This document shows positions 34,636 to 44,503 of a DNA stretch of 64,000 nt, piece by piece. The notes under the pieces are model-generated. The model had not been told where the DNA came from. It did not search any database and was given only the letters and a program-made list of their open reading frames with translations. The stretch is from Luteimonas arsenica. Its GTDB lineage: Bacteria > Pseudomonadota > Gammaproteobacteria > Xanthomonadales > Xanthomonadaceae. The stretch spans positions 434,001 through 498,000 of the forward strand of contig NZ_SJRW01000001.1 of NCBI RefSeq assembly GCF_004352825.1, in the 5' to 3' direction. The translations under genes and the position numbers were made by a program. Positions within the stretch are counted from its first letter, which is position 1. Every line of letters starts with the position of its first letter.

Positions 34636-35117
34636 ACGCCGCGGTGGCGGCCGACGCGCTGCAGCGTCCGCAGATGCGGCCGATGCGCGTCGACGACCTC
34701 GACGCGGTGATGGTGGTCGAGCGCCGCGCCTATCCCTGGCCGTGGACGATCGGCATCTTCCGCGACTGCCTGTCGGCCGGCTACCCGGCCTGGGTGCTGA
34801 TGGAGGGCGGGGCCTACATCGGCCACGGCGTGCTGAGCGTGGCCGCCGACGAAGCCCACGTGCTCAACGTCTGCATCGACCCCGCGCGCCAGGGCCGCGG
34901 CCACGGCCGCGCGCTGCTGCGGGCGATGGTCGAGGCCGCGCGCGGACGCGGCGCCTGCCGGGTGTTCCTGGAGGTGCGCCCCTCGAATCCGGCGGCCTTC
35001 GCCCTCTACCAGGACGAAGGCTTCAACGAGATCGGCCGCCGGCCGCGCTACTACCCCGCCGACAACCACACCCGCGAAGACGCCATCGTCATGGCCATGG
35101 AACTGCTTGGCCCTTGA
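34632..35117 (+). CDS. rimI: Ribosomal-protein-alanine N-acetyltransferase
   Basis: 161 residues, GNAT fold. RQGRGHGRALLRAM near 97-110 is the acetyl-CoA pyrophosphate loop; YPWPWTIGIFRDCLSAGY near 34 and LEVRPSNPAAFALYQDEGF are typical of RimI. It acetylates the N-terminus of ribosomal protein S18. The ATG overlaps the holD stop by four bases, so the two are coupled. An inverted-repeat element follows the stop. Confidence 0.9.
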   Translation: MNAAVAADALQRPQMRPMRVDDLDAVMVVERRAYPWPWTIGIFRDCLSAGYPAWVLMEGGAYIGHGVLSVAADEAHVLNVCIDPARQGRGHGRALLRAMVEAARGRGACRVFLEVRPSNPAAFALYQDEGFNEIGRRPRYYPADNHTREDAIVMAMELLGP

Positions 35118-35124
35118 GAGGGTA

Positions 35125-35301
35125 AGAGCTTTTTTGCCACGGATTACGCGGATTACGCGGATTTACGCGGATCAATTTCAGTCAGGCGAAAAAATCGCGC
35201 CCTGTAGCGCCCTGCTTCTTCAATAAAAAGAACATCCATTCTCGCCTCGGCCAGATCCGCGTAAATCCGCGTAATCCGCGCAATCCGTGGCAAAAGCTTC
35301 T
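35125..35301. repeat. Inverted-repeat element, copy A
   Basis: About 177 bp. The left arm 35125-35173 and the right arm 35254-35301 are nearly perfect reverse complements; each runs AGCTTTTGCCACGGATT followed by iterations of a 9-10 base unit, GGATTACGC. The roughly 80-base centre is AT-richer than its surroundings and has no gene. It fills the space between converging rimI and valS and would fold into one long hairpin on either strand, so it may end transcription both ways. Related to the element at 55028. Confidence 0.9.
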
Positions 35302-35333
35302 ACGCCCAGCCCCGACCAAAGCGGCAAGGCCGC

Positions 35334-38198
35334 TCAGAGGCGGGCGCGCTGGGCGGCGAGGGCTTCGTGCTGGGCGGTCCAGTCGGCCAGGCGGCTGCGT
35401 TCCTGTTCGACCACGGCCGCGGGGGCGTTGGCGACGAAGGTCTCGCTGGCGAGCTTGCCCTTCGACTTCGCCAGCTCGCCGGCGACGCGCTTGAGCTCCT
35501 TGTCCAGGCGCGCGCGTTCGGCGTCGAGGTCGACCAGGCCTTCCAGCGGAACGAACAGCTTCAGCTCGCCGACCAGGGCGGCGGCGGCCGGCGGCGGGTC
35601 GCCGCTGATCGCCTCGATGCCCTCGACCTTGGCCAGGAAGCCCAGCTGCGAGGCGAAGCGCTGCAGGCGCGCGGCGTCGAGGGCGTCGCCGTTCGACACC
35701 AGCAGGCGCACCGGCTTGCCCGGCGACACGCCGAGCTCGCTGCGGATGCGGCGCAGGGCCGAGACCATGGCCTTCAGCCATTCGACGTCGGCGGCGGCTT
35801 CGGAGAAGTCCTCACCCGCGAAGTCTTCGCTGCGCGGGTAGGCGCGCGCCATGATGCTGCCGTCCTCGATGCCGAGGCGCGGCGCGACCTGCTGCCACAG
35901 CTCCTCGGTGACGAAGGGCACCAGCGGGTGCAGCAGGCAGAGCAGGCGCTCGAGCACGAACAGCAGGGTGTGGCGGGTGCTGGCCGCGGCCGCGGCGTCG
36001 TCGCCGTTGAGCGCGGGCTTGGCGAGTTCGACGAACCAGTCGCAGAACTCGTTCCAGGCGAACTCGTACAGACACTGCGAGAGCAGGTCGAAGCGGTAGC
36101 TGGCGAAGTGGGTTTCGGCCTCGGCGGTGACGGCGGCGAGGCGGGTGATGATCCACTGTTCGGCGGCGGTGGCGGGTGCTCCCGCCGGCCGCTCGCCATT
36201 GGCCCAGCGTGCGTCTTCGGTGTTCATCAGCACGAAGCGCGTGGCGTTCCACAGCTTGTTGCAGAAGTTCTTGTAGCCCTCGGCGCGGGCGAGGTCGAAC
36301 TTGATGTCGCGGCCCGGGCCGGCCAGCGCGGCCATGGTGAAGCGCAGGGCGTCGGCGCCGAAGGCGGGGATGCCGTCGGGGAACTCCTTGCGCGTGGCCT
36401 TTGCGATCTTCTCCGCCATCTTCGGCTGCATCAGGCCGCTGGTGCGCTTGGCCACCAGGTCGTCGAGCGCGATGCCGTCGATGATGTCCAGCGGGTCGAG
36501 GATGTTGCCCTTCGACTTGGACATCTTCTGGCCGTCCTTGTCGCGCACCAGGCCGGTGACGTAGACGTCGCGGAAGGGCAGGCGGCCGGTGAAGTGGTCG
36601 GTCATCATGATCATCCGGGCGACCCAGAAGAAGATGATGTCGAAGCCGGTGACCAGCACGCCCGACGGCAGGAAGCCGTCGTAGCCGCGTTCGACCATGG
36701 CGTCGGCGTCCGGCCAGCCCATGGTGCTGAACGGCCACAGCGCGGAGGAGAACCAGGTCTCCAGCACGTCCTCGTCCTGCAGCAGCGGCCCGGTGTAGCC
36801 GGCTTCGTCCGCTTTCGCGCGCGCCTCGGCCTCGTCGCGGCCGACGAAGATCTCGCCGCCGCTGCCGTACCACGCGGGAATGCGGTGCCCCCACCAGAGC
36901 TGGCGGCTGATGCACCAGTCCTGGATGTTGCCCAGCCAGTGGCGGTAGGTGTTGATCCAGTTGCCGGGGACGAAGCGCACCTGGCCTTCGCCGGCGTCGC
37001 TGCCGCCGGCCAGTTCCAGGCCGCGCGCGCCCAGCCCGTCCATGCGCACGAACCACTGGTCGGTCAGCCAGGGCTCGATCACCTGGCCGGTGCGGTCGCC
37101 GCGCGGCACCTGCAGCTTGTGGTCCTTCGTTTCCACCAGCAGGCCGGCGGTCTCGAGGTCGGCCAGCACCGCGGCGCGCGCATCGAAGCGGTCCAGGCCG
37201 CGGTAGTGCGCCGGGATCGCGTCGTCGTCCGACACCACCTTGGCGTCGGCGGTCAGCACGTTGATCATCGGCAGGCCGTGGCGCTGGCCCACCGCGTAGT
37301 CGTTGAAGTCGTGCGCCGGGGTGACCTTGACCACGCCGGTGCCGAAGTCGCGCTCGACGTAGGCGTCGGCGATCACCGGGATCCGGCGCCCGGTCAGCGG
37401 CAGGGCCACGGCCTTGCCGACCAGCGACGCGTAGCGTGGATCCTCCGGATGCACCATCACCGCGGTGTCACCGAGCATGGTTTCCGGGCGCGTGGTGGCG
37501 ACCACCACGTAGTCGCGGGTCTCGCGCAGCACTTCGTTGCCGTCGGCGTCGCGCTCGACGTGCTCGTAGCTGGCGCCATCGGCCAGCGGGTAGCGGATCG
37601 ACCACAGGTGGCCGTCCTCTTCCTCGCTCACCACTTCCAGGTCGGAGATCGCGGTCTGCAGCACCGGGTCCCAGTTGACCAGGCGCTGGCCGCGGTAGAT
37701 CAGGCCCTCGGCGTGCATGCGCACGAAGGCCTCGACCACGGCGTCCGAGGCGATCGGATCCATGGTGAAGACGCTGCGCGACCAGTCGCCCGAGGCGCCC
37801 ATGCGCCGCATCTGGCGCTCGATGGTGTCGCCGGACTGGCCCTTCCACTCCCAGACCTTGTCGATGAAGCCCTCGCGGCCCAGCGAGTCGCGGGTCTCGC
37901 CGCGGCCCTCGCGGTCGAGGTTGCGCGCCACCACCATCTCGGTGGCGATGCCGGCGTGGTCGCTGCCCACCTGCCACAGGGTGCGGAAGCCGCGCATGCG
38001 GTGGTAGCGGATCAGCGCGTCCTGCAGCGTGTGCTGGAACGCATGGCCCATGTGCAGGGTGCCGGTGACGTTGGGCGGCGGCAGCAGGATCGAGTACGCG
38101 GGGCCGTCGCCGGCGGGCGCGAAGGCCCCGCTGGACTCCCACTGGGCGTAGAGGCGGGATTCGAAGGACTTGGGGTCGTAGCCGGTGGCGAGGGTCAT
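35334..38198 (-). CDS. valS: Valyl-tRNA synthetase
   Basis: 954 residues. Class I signatures HMGH at 49-52 (within [13 protein letters not shown]) and KMSKS at 558-562. An editing domain lies in between, an anticodon-binding domain after about 650, and a C-terminal coiled coil at about 885-954 typical of ValS. It charges tRNA-Val. The start lies seven bases after holC, giving the common gammaproteobacterial order pepA-holC-valS. Confidence 0.98.
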   Translation of the reverse strand: MTLATGYDPKSFESRLYAQWESSGAFAPAGDGPAYSILLPPPNVTGTLHMGHAFQHTLQDALIRYHRMRGFRTLWQVGSDHAGIATEMVVARNLDREGRGETRDSLGREGFIDKVWEWKGQSGDTIERQMRRMGASGDWSRSVFTMDPIASDAVVEAFVRMHAEGLIYRGQRLVNWDPVLQTAISDLEVVSEEEDGHLWSIRYPLADGASYEHVERDADGNEVLRETRDYVVVATTRPETMLGDTAVMVHPEDPRYASLVGKAVALPLTGRRIPVIADAYVERDFGTGVVKVTPAHDFNDYAVGQRHGLPMINVLTADAKVVSDDDAIPAHYRGLDRFDARAAVLADLETAGLLVETKDHKLQVPRGDRTGQVIEPWLTDQWFVRMDGLGARGLELAGGSDAGEGQVRFVPGNWINTYRHWLGNIQDWCISRQLWWGHRIPAWYGSGGEIFVGRDEAEARAKADEAGYTGPLLQDEDVLETWFSSALWPFSTMGWPDADAMVERGYDGFLPSGVLVTGFDIIFFWVARMIMMTDHFTGRLPFRDVYVTGLVRDKDGQKMSKSKGNILDPLDIIDGIALDDLVAKRTSGLMQPKMAEKIAKATRKEFPDGIPAFGADALRFTMAALAGPGRDIKFDLARAEGYKNFCNKLWNATRFVLMNTEDARWANGERPAGAPATAAEQWIITRLAAVTAEAETHFASYRFDLLSQCLYEFAWNEFCDWFVELAKPALNGDDAAAAASTRHTLLFVLERLLCLLHPLVPFVTEELWQQVAPRLGIEDGSIMARAYPRSEDFAGEDFSEAAADVEWLKAMVSALRRIRSELGVSPGKPVRLLVSNGDALDAARLQRFASQLGFLAKVEGIEAISGDPPPAAAALVGELKLFVPLEGLVDLDAERARLDKELKRVAGELAKSKGKLASETFVANAPAAVVEQERSRLADWTAQHEALAAQRARL

Positions 38199-38205
38199 GG
38201 GGGGA

Positions 38206-38646
38206 TCACATGTCGTACTTGTTCAGGGCGAGTCCGCGCGCCTTGTACTGCGTCCAGCGCGCGCGCAGCGGTTCACGGGCCGAGGGGTCGGCGGGCACCA
38301 CCTCGAGCACGCGTTCGAAGTCGCCCTCGACCGCGGCGTCGCGCAGGTTCAGCACCAGCGGGCGCAGCGCCACGTCGGCTTCGGGCGAGGCGATCAGCAC
38401 ATCGGCTTCCTCCTCCTCGCCGCCGCCGTCCTCGAGGTCGACGCCGGCGATCTGGTGCGGCACGTAGGCGTCGGGCTCGAACGACCACAGCAGGTCGTCG
38501 AGCTGCTCCGCCTGGGCGGCATCGCGCGCCAGCACCAGCATCGGCTGGCCGGCGGCCAGCGCCTTCTTCGCCAGCTCGCAGACCAGCAGCAGCGGCTGGT
38601 CGCGGAAGCGCGGCTTCGCGATCAGGTAGAAGTCGGCGCGGGCCAC
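38206..38646 (-). CDS. holC: DNA polymerase III chi subunit
   Basis: 146 residues from a GTG start. [27 protein letters not shown] is the family N-terminus (a substrate-like strand-helix of the chi fold), with [15 protein letters not shown] near 50-64. An acidic insert GGGEEEEAD near 73-81 is a local peculiarity. Chi binds SSB and, through psi, the clamp loader. It lies between pepA (seven bases) and valS (seven bases), in the usual order. The psi candidate is 3.6 kb away at 34369. Confidence 0.93.
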   Translation of the reverse strand: MARADFYLIAKPRFRDQPLLLVCELAKKALAAGQPMLVLARDAAQAEQLDDLLWSFEPDAYVPHQIAGVDLEDGGGEEEEADVLIASPEADVALRPLVLNLRDAAVEGDFERVLEVVPADPSAREPLRARWTQYKARGLALNKYDM

Positions 38647-38653
38647 GACGGGC

Positions 38654-40132
38654 TCAGCCCGCCTGGTCCAGCAGCCACTGCGACAGCAGGCCGACCGGGC
38701 GGCCGGTGGCCAGGCCGTTCTTGCCGCTGTGGCTGGCGCTGCCGGCGATGTCCAGGTGCGCCCAGCGCTGGCCCTCGGTGAAGCGCGCCAGGAAGCAGCC
38801 CGCGGTCACCGCGCCGGCCCAGCGGCCGCCGATGTTGTAGACGTCGGCGAAGGTCGAATCCAGCATCGTCTGGTACTCGTCCCACAGCGGCAGGCGCCAG
38901 GCGCGGTCGAACACGTCCTCGCCGGCGGCCAGCAGCTCCTGCGACAGGTCGTCGTGCTTGGACATGAGCCCGGTGGCGAAGCTGCCGAGCGCGACCATGC
39001 ACGCGCCGGTGAGCGTGGCCACGTCGACCAGGGCCTGCGGCTCGAAGCGCTGAGCATAGGTCAGGGCGTCGCACAGGATCAGGCGGCCCTCTGCGTCGGT
39101 GTTGCCGACCTCGATGGTCTTGCCCGACATGCTGGTGACGATGTCCGAAGGGCGGTAGGCATTGCCGTCGATCGCGTTCTCGACCGCCGGCACCACCACC
39201 ACCAGGTTCACCGGCAGGTCCATTCCCGCGGCGGACACGAAGGTGCCCAGCACCGAGCCGGCGCCGAGCATGTCGTACTTCATCTCCTCGATGCCGCCCT
39301 GGGTCTTGAGGTTGACGCCGCCGGTGTCGAAGGTGATGCCCTTGCCGACCAGCACGTAAGGCTTCGCGTCGCCGCCATTGTTCCACTTCAGCACGATCAG
39401 CTTCGGCGCGTTGGCCGAGCCGCGGGCGACCGCCAGCAGCGATCCCATGCCGAGCTTCTCCATGTCCTCGCGCTCGAGCACCTCGCAGGAGGCCTTGTCG
39501 AACTTCGCGGCGAACTCCTGCGCCTGCTGGGCCAGGTAGGCCGGATTGCAGATGTTCGGCGGCAGGTGCCCAAGCTCGCGGGTGAAGGCCACGCCGGCGG
39601 CGATGGCCTGGCCGCGGGCCAGGGCGGTGGCGTCGCTGCCGCTGATCTCCAGGCGCTCCAGGCCCTTTTCGTCGCGCTTGCGGTTCTTCTCGCCCAGGGT
39701 GGCGGTGTAGCGGTAGGCGGCGTGGTCGGCGGCGATGACGGCCTGGCGCAGGGTCCAGGCGGCGTCGCGGCCGGGGACCTCGACCTCGGCCAGGGTCAGC
39801 AGGGCCGAGCGCACCGGGCCGGTCTTCAGCGCGCGCACGGCGTCGGCGATGGCCTTGAGGTACTGCGGGACCGCGAACTTGCCCGGCTCGCCCAGGCCGA
39901 TCACCAGCACCCGCGGCGCGGTGACGCCCGGCAGGTCGTGGAGCGTCGCGCTGCGCCCGGTCTTGCCGTCGATGTCGCCGCGGGCGGCCAGGGCCGCCAG
40001 GCGGCCGCCGCTGGCTTCGTCCAGGGCGCGGCCGGCGGGCGTGAAGGTCTGGTCGGCATAGGCGCCGACCACCACGCAGTCGACGTCGGCGGAGGCGGGG
40101 GCGGCGTTGTTCAGGGCGAATTCGAGGGTCAT
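38654..40132 (-). CDS. pepA: Leucyl aminopeptidase (M17)
   Basis: 492 residues. The M17 signature [10 protein letters not shown] starts at N344, with metal ligands D346 and E348 and the catalytic R350. [13 protein letters not shown] near 275 supplies the lysine and aspartate of the two-metal site. It removes N-terminal residues from peptides in the cytoplasm. MTLEFAL was chosen as start because the longer frame reads into the divergent lptF promoter region. First gene of pepA-holC-valS; divergent from lptF. Confidence 0.96.
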   Translation of the reverse strand: MTLEFALNNAAPASADVDCVVVGAYADQTFTPAGRALDEASGGRLAALAARGDIDGKTGRSATLHDLPGVTAPRVLVIGLGEPGKFAVPQYLKAIADAVRALKTGPVRSALLTLAEVEVPGRDAAWTLRQAVIAADHAAYRYTATLGEKNRKRDEKGLERLEISGSDATALARGQAIAAGVAFTRELGHLPPNICNPAYLAQQAQEFAAKFDKASCEVLEREDMEKLGMGSLLAVARGSANAPKLIVLKWNNGGDAKPYVLVGKGITFDTGGVNLKTQGGIEEMKYDMLGAGSVLGTFVSAAGMDLPVNLVVVVPAVENAIDGNAYRPSDIVTSMSGKTIEVGNTDAEGRLILCDALTYAQRFEPQALVDVATLTGACMVALGSFATGLMSKHDDLSQELLAAGEDVFDRAWRLPLWDEYQTMLDSTFADVYNIGGRWAGAVTAGCFLARFTEGQRWAHLDIAGSASHSGKNGLATGRPVGLLSQWLLDQAG

Positions 40133-40168
40133 GGGGTCCTGTACTGGGGTTTGGCGTGAAGTGTTCCT

Positions 40169-40174
40169 TACAAT
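40169..40174 (+). promoter_or_regulatory. Putative TACAAT -10 box for lptFG
   Basis: TTACAAT lies about 100 bases before the lptF start in the 145-base space divergent from pepA. No convincing -35. Confidence 0.35.
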
Positions 40175-40277
40175 CCGCGGTCCAGAATGCGGCGATGCGC
40201 CGCGGCGCCGGCGTCCCGGCGCGGCCGTAGCGGTGTATGGACGAGAACCCCCGATTCTAATGCAAGGCCGCACCCCG

Positions 40278-41375
40278 ATGCCGAAGCTGGATACCTACCT
40301 GTTCCGCGAATTCGCCCAGTCCACCTTCGCGGCGCTGGTGGTGCTGATGATCGTGAGCCTGGGCGGCGTGTTCGCCGACGTGCTCGGCGACATCGCCCGC
40401 GGCCGGGTCCCTGCGGGCCTGATGCTGTCCCAGTTGGGACTGATGGTGCTGAACTACCTGCCGCTGATCCTGCCCCTGGGCCTGATGCTGGGCCTGTTGC
40501 TGGCCGTGGGCCGGTTGTACCGGGATTCGGAGATGCCGGTGCTGGTGGCCACCGGGGTCGGTCCGCGGCGGCTGCTGCGGCCGCTGATGATGCTGGTGCT
40601 GCCGGTGGTCGTCTTCATCGCCGCCTGTTCGCTGTGGCTGGGCCCCTGGGCCAACGACTACTCGCAGCGCATGGTCGCCGAGGGCAACCGCAACCTGCTG
40701 CTGGCGGGCCTGGAGGCCGGACGCTTCGTGGAACTGCCCGGCGGCGGGGGCGTGGTCTACGTGGGCGCGATGTCGGGCGAGGGCTCGGCCCTGGGCCGGG
40801 TTTTCGTCTACCGCGAGGACGGGGAGCGCATGGACGTCACCACTGCCCGCACCGGCCGGCTGGCGGTGGACGGCGCCGAGCGCTACCTGGACCTGGGCGA
40901 GGGCTTCCGGGTCGAGGGCCCGCTGGCCGACACCCTGGACTTCCGGATGATGCGCTACCAGCGCAACGAACTGCGCCTGCCCGACGCCGAGACCCGCGCG
41001 GCCGAGGACGATCCCGAATATGCCACCACCGTCGCGCTGCTCGGCGATCCCCGGCCCGAGGCGCGGGCCCAACTGCACGCGCGCATCGCGCCGCCGCTGC
41101 TGGCGCTGGCCTTCGCCCTGCTGGCGGTGCCGCTGGCGCGCAGCCCCCCGCGCCAGGCGCGCTACGGCCGCATCGCACTGGGCTTCCTGGCCTACGTGGT
41201 GGGCATGAACCTGATGTCCCTGGGCACCCGCTGGCTGGCCGACGGCAAGCTGCCGCTGCCGCTGGGCCTGTGGTGGCTGGTGCTGCCGCTGCTGGCCTTT
41301 GGCGCCTGGATGTACTTCCGTGACGGCCGGGTCGGCGCCCCGCGCCGGCGCCGTGGCGCGGAGGTGGCGCGATGA
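40278..41375 (+). CDS. lptF: LPS export ABC transporter permease LptF
   Basis: 365 residues. The LptF/LptG layout is three N-terminal membrane helices (about 15-125), a periplasmic beta-jellyroll (about 130-265) and three C-terminal helices. [20 protein letters not shown] is the family start; an ATG six codons earlier (40260) is possible. With LptG and LptB it extracts LPS from the inner membrane and feeds the Lpt bridge. The stop overlaps the lptG start (ATGA). Confidence 0.93.
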   Translation: MPKLDTYLFREFAQSTFAALVVLMIVSLGGVFADVLGDIARGRVPAGLMLSQLGLMVLNYLPLILPLGLMLGLLLAVGRLYRDSEMPVLVATGVGPRRLLRPLMMLVLPVVVFIAACSLWLGPWANDYSQRMVAEGNRNLLLAGLEAGRFVELPGGGGVVYVGAMSGEGSALGRVFVYREDGERMDVTTARTGRLAVDGAERYLDLGEGFRVEGPLADTLDFRMMRYQRNELRLPDAETRAAEDDPEYATTVALLGDPRPEARAQLHARIAPPLLALAFALLAVPLARSPPRQARYGRIALGFLAYVVGMNLMSLGTRWLADGKLPLPLGLWWLVLPLLAFGAWMYFRDGRVGAPRRRRGAEVAR

Positions 41376-42481
41376 TGCCCTTCCCGAAGATCCACGACCT
41401 CCACGTCGCGCGCGTGGTGGTGGCCACCGTGCTCCTGGTCTGGGTGGTGCTGGTGGGCCTGGACGCGGTGCTGGCCGCGGTCGACGAGATCGACGACATG
41501 GGCCAGGGCAACTACGGCTTCGTGAGCGTGCTGACCTACATCGTCTATTCGCTGCCGCGCCGGGCCTACACCATGTTCCCCACCGCGGCGGTGATCGGCT
41601 CGCTGATGGGCCTGGGCCAGCTGGCGGCGACCTCGGAGCTGACCGCCCTGCGCGCGCTGGGCGTGTCCCGCCGGCGCCTGAGCTTCTCGGTGGCGCTGCC
41701 GCTGGCGCTGCTGACCGGGTTGATGATGTTCAGCGGCGAGACCCTGGGACCGGGCGCGCAGCGCAGCGCCGACGCGATGAAGGCCGCCGCACGCTCCAAC
41801 GACATGATCGTGGCCCGGTACTCGGGCCTGTGGGCACGCGAGGGCAATACCTTCCTCAATGCCCGCGACGGGCGTGAGCGCAGCGAAGACGGCCAGTCAT
41901 GGCTGGAGCTGGACGACGTGCGCATGTTCGAGTTCGACGACGACGGCCGCCTGGAGTCGGTCGCCCAGGTCGGCCTGGCCGAGCACCGAAGTGACGGCTG
42001 GCTGCTGCGCGGGGTGCGCCGGGTGACCTTCGAGGAACGCTCGGTGGCCGAGGTCCACGTCGACGAGGAGCGCTGGGAGTCCCGGCTCGACGCGGCCGCG
42101 CTGGCCGCGAGCGCGGGCGGCGCCTTCCGCCCCCGCTACATGTCCGCGGCCGAACTGGGCCAGGGCATCGACTACCGCAAGCGCAACGGCCTGGACGCCA
42201 GCGAGTACGAAGAGCACTACTGGGCCCGCTGGTTCTACCCGCTCAACGTGCTGGCGCTGTGCCTGGCGGCGATTCCCTTCGCCTTCGGCTCGCTGCGCAG
42301 CGGTGGCCTGGGGCGGCGGCTGTTCGTCGGCGTGGTGTTCGCGCTGCTGTTCTGGCTGCTGCAGAACCAGGTGGCCAAGCTCGCCGCAGTCTACGGCTTC
42401 GACTACCGGATCGCCTACGCGGTGCCGCCGCTGCTGATGCTGACGGTGTCCTGGCTGCTTTTCCGGCGCCGGAGCGGCTGA
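41372..42481 (+). CDS. lptG: LPS export ABC transporter permease LptG
   Basis: 369 residues, same layout as LptF: three helices, a jellyroll (about 135-265) and three helices. LGVSRRRLSFSVALPLAL near 92 is the coupling-helix region for LptB, and FPLNVLALCLAAIPFAFGSLR-like sequence opens the last bundle. Translation probably starts at 41372, overlapping lptF, or at the second ATG one codon later. Confidence 0.93.
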   Translation: MMPFPKIHDLHVARVVVATVLLVWVVLVGLDAVLAAVDEIDDMGQGNYGFVSVLTYIVYSLPRRAYTMFPTAAVIGSLMGLGQLAATSELTALRALGVSRRRLSFSVALPLALLTGLMMFSGETLGPGAQRSADAMKAAARSNDMIVARYSGLWAREGNTFLNARDGRERSEDGQSWLELDDVRMFEFDDDGRLESVAQVGLAEHRSDGWLLRGVRRVTFEERSVAEVHVDEERWESRLDAAALAASAGGAFRPRYMSAAELGQGIDYRKRNGLDASEYEEHYWARWFYPLNVLALCLAAIPFAFGSLRSGGLGRRLFVGVVFALLFWLLQNQVAKLAAVYGFDYRIAYAVPPLLMLTVSWLLFRRRSG

Positions 42482-42597
42482 TTTCCGAGGTTGCGCCCGG
42501 CCGGGGACGCGGTGAGAATCCGACCACGCCTCGGATCAGGCCCCGGTCCGTGGGGGGAGACAAGGAAAGGGGGCGCAACCACAGGGAGAGGAAAGCA

Positions 42598-43080
42598 ATG
42601 CACAGCAGCATGCGAGTGATCGCCGCCGTGGCGGTGATTGCCGGCGCGGGCCTGTTCGCAGCCGGAGACGCCGAGGCGCGTCGCGGTTCGAAGGCCAAGG
42701 AAGCGCCGGCCTGGCTGAACGCCGAAGGCGAAGTGACTGATTCGTCGGCGGTCGAAGCCGGCTATGGCGAGACCGTCACCGGCGTCAACGGCTGGGAAGG
42801 CGAGATCACCGGCAAGCCCGCGCCGGACAGCAAGTTCACCCAGCTTCAGATCGGCATGCCGATGAAGCAGGTGACCGACATCGTGGGCGAGCCGACCGAC
42901 CAGGGCGTCTACGTCACCGGCAAGGCTTTCATCCCGTTCTATTTCGGGTCCGACCGCCACCGCTACGAGATGGCCTACAAGGGCCAGGGGCGGCTGATCT
43001 TCGCCGGCAAGGGCTGGGACAGCGGCGGCAACCTCATCTGGATCATCCACAACAAGAACGAGTCCGGCTACCGCGAGTAA
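42598..43080 (+). CDS. Exported protein with BamE/SmpA-like domain, unrecognised
   Basis: 160 residues. A purine-rich ribosome site (GGGAGAGG) lies before the ATG. The signal peptide is likely cleaved at GDAEA near 26. An Ala/Glu/Gly-rich linker follows, then FTQLQIGMPMKQVTDIVGEPT near 82-102, which resembles the GMs-x-x-qV-x-x-x-lG-x-P element of BamE/SmpA proteins, ending in a beta-rich segment with FYFGSDRHRYEMAYKG. No lipobox is seen, unlike BamE. It lies between lptG and pgk and is followed by its own terminator. A role in the cell envelope is a guess from fold and position. Confidence 0.75.
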   Translation: MHSSMRVIAAVAVIAGAGLFAAGDAEARRGSKAKEAPAWLNAEGEVTDSSAVEAGYGETVTGVNGWEGEITGKPAPDSKFTQLQIGMPMKQVTDIVGEPTDQGVYVTGKAFIPFYFGSDRHRYEMAYKGQGRLIFAGKGWDSGGNLIWIIHNKNESGYRE

Positions 43081-43112
43081 GCGCCTCCGGAAGCGTCCGG
43101 CGACAGTGGACG

Positions 43113-43136
43113 AGGCCCCGCCCAGGCGGGGCCTTT
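43113..43136 (+). terminator. Rho-independent terminator before pgk
   Basis: GC-rich hairpin AGGCCCCGCC/GGCGGGGCCT with a very short loop followed by TT and a pyrimidine run, 33 bases after the stop of 42598-43080. Confidence 0.75.
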
Positions 43137-43230
43137 CCGTTTCCGGCGGCATCGCGGCCACCATCGCGGGTTTGAATCCGCCGCCACCCGCACGGACAAT
43201 GGCGCCCCCTGACACTCCGGCCGCCATCCC

Positions 43231-44406
43231 ATGTCCATCCTCCGCATGACCGACCTCGACCTTGCCGGCAAGCGCGTGCTGGTCCGCCAGGACCTCAACG
43301 TGCCCGTGGCCGAGGGCCGCGTGACCTCCGACCAGCGCATCCTGGCGTCGCTGCCGACGCTGAAGGCGCTGCTCGACGCCGGTGCCGCGGTGATGGTGAT
43401 GTCGCACCTGGGCCGCCCGACGGAGGGCGCGTGGAGCGAGGCCGATTCGCTGGCGCCGGTGGCCGCGCGCCTGTCGGAGCTGCTCGGCCGCGAGGTGCCG
43501 CTGGTGCGCGACTATCTCGACGGCGTCGAGGTCGCGCCCGGCCAGCTGGTGCTGCTGGAGAACTGCCGCATGAACGCCGGCGAGAAGGCCGACGACGAGG
43601 CGCTGGCGAAGCGGTACGCGGCGCTGTGCGATGCCTTCGTCATGGACGCCTTCGGCACCGCGCACCGCGCCCAGGCCTCGACCCACGGTGTGATCCGCCA
43701 CGCCACGCAGGCCGCGGGCGGCCCGCTGCTGATGGCCGAGCTCGACGCCCTGGGCCGTGCGCTGCAGGATCCGGCGCGCCCGCTGCTGGCGATCGTTGCC
43801 GGCTCCAAGGTCTCGACCAAGCTCGAGCTGCTGTCCTCGCTGGTAGGCAAGGTCGACCAGCTGATCGTGGGCGGGGGCATCGCCAACACCTTCATCGCCG
43901 CCGAGGGTCACGGCGTCGGCAAGTCGCTGTACGAGGCCGACCTCATCGATACCGCGAAGAAGATCATCGCCGACGCCCGCGTCCGCGGCGCCGACATCCC
44001 GGTGCCGACCGACGTGGTGGTGGCGCCGGCCTTCGCCGCCGACGCGCCTGCGACGGTGAAGGCGGTCGACGCCATCGGCGCCGAGGACATGGTGCTCGAC
44101 ATCGGCCCGGAGACCGCGGCGCGCTACGCGCAGCTGATCGCCGAAGCCGGCACCGTGGTCTGGAACGGCCCGGTCGGCGTGTTCGAGTTCGACGCCTTCG
44201 GCAAGGGCACCGAGGCCCTGGCGCGGGCGATCGCCGCTTCGAAGGCGTTCTCGATCGCCGGCGGCGGTGACACCCTGGCCGCGGTCGACAAGTACGGCAT
44301 CGCCGAGGGCGTGTCCTACATCTCCACCGGCGGCGGCGCCTTCCTCGAGTTCCTCGAGGGCAAGACCCTGCCGGCGGTCGCGGCGCTGGCGCAGCGCGGC
44401 GACTGA
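43231..44406 (+). CDS. pgk: Phosphoglycerate kinase
   Basis: 391 residues. The N-terminal signature is [23 protein letters not shown] near 57 and the C-terminal nucleotide-site [13 protein letters not shown] near 348 and [13 protein letters not shown] follow. It makes ATP and 3-phosphoglycerate in glycolysis. First of a rightward pgk-pyk-fda cluster. The gap gene often seen beside it is not in this window. Confidence 0.97.
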   Translation: MSILRMTDLDLAGKRVLVRQDLNVPVAEGRVTSDQRILASLPTLKALLDAGAAVMVMSHLGRPTEGAWSEADSLAPVAARLSELLGREVPLVRDYLDGVEVAPGQLVLLENCRMNAGEKADDEALAKRYAALCDAFVMDAFGTAHRAQASTHGVIRHATQAAGGPLLMAELDALGRALQDPARPLLAIVAGSKVSTKLELLSSLVGKVDQLIVGGGIANTFIAAEGHGVGKSLYEADLIDTAKKIIADARVRGADIPVPTDVVVAPAFAADAPATVKAVDAIGAEDMVLDIGPETAARYAQLIAEAGTVVWNGPVGVFEFDAFGKGTEALARAIAASKAFSIAGGGDTLAAVDKYGIAEGVSYISTGGGAFLEFLEGKTLPAVAALAQRGD

Positions 44407-44503
44407 CAGCGGGAAGGCGGCGCCGGATCGCGGTCCGCCACCTGAAACCCGGCTCGGCTAGCATGGGGCGATCCGTCCCGACCTGCCGAGCACGAGGCCT
44501 CCG

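Noticed and set aside
35174..35253. Small gene in the centre of repeat copy A
   Set aside because: No start with a ribosome site and no frame of useful length.
35367..38840. A 1157-codon open frame on the plus strand
   Set aside because: Mirror image of valS and holC; low-complexity composition.
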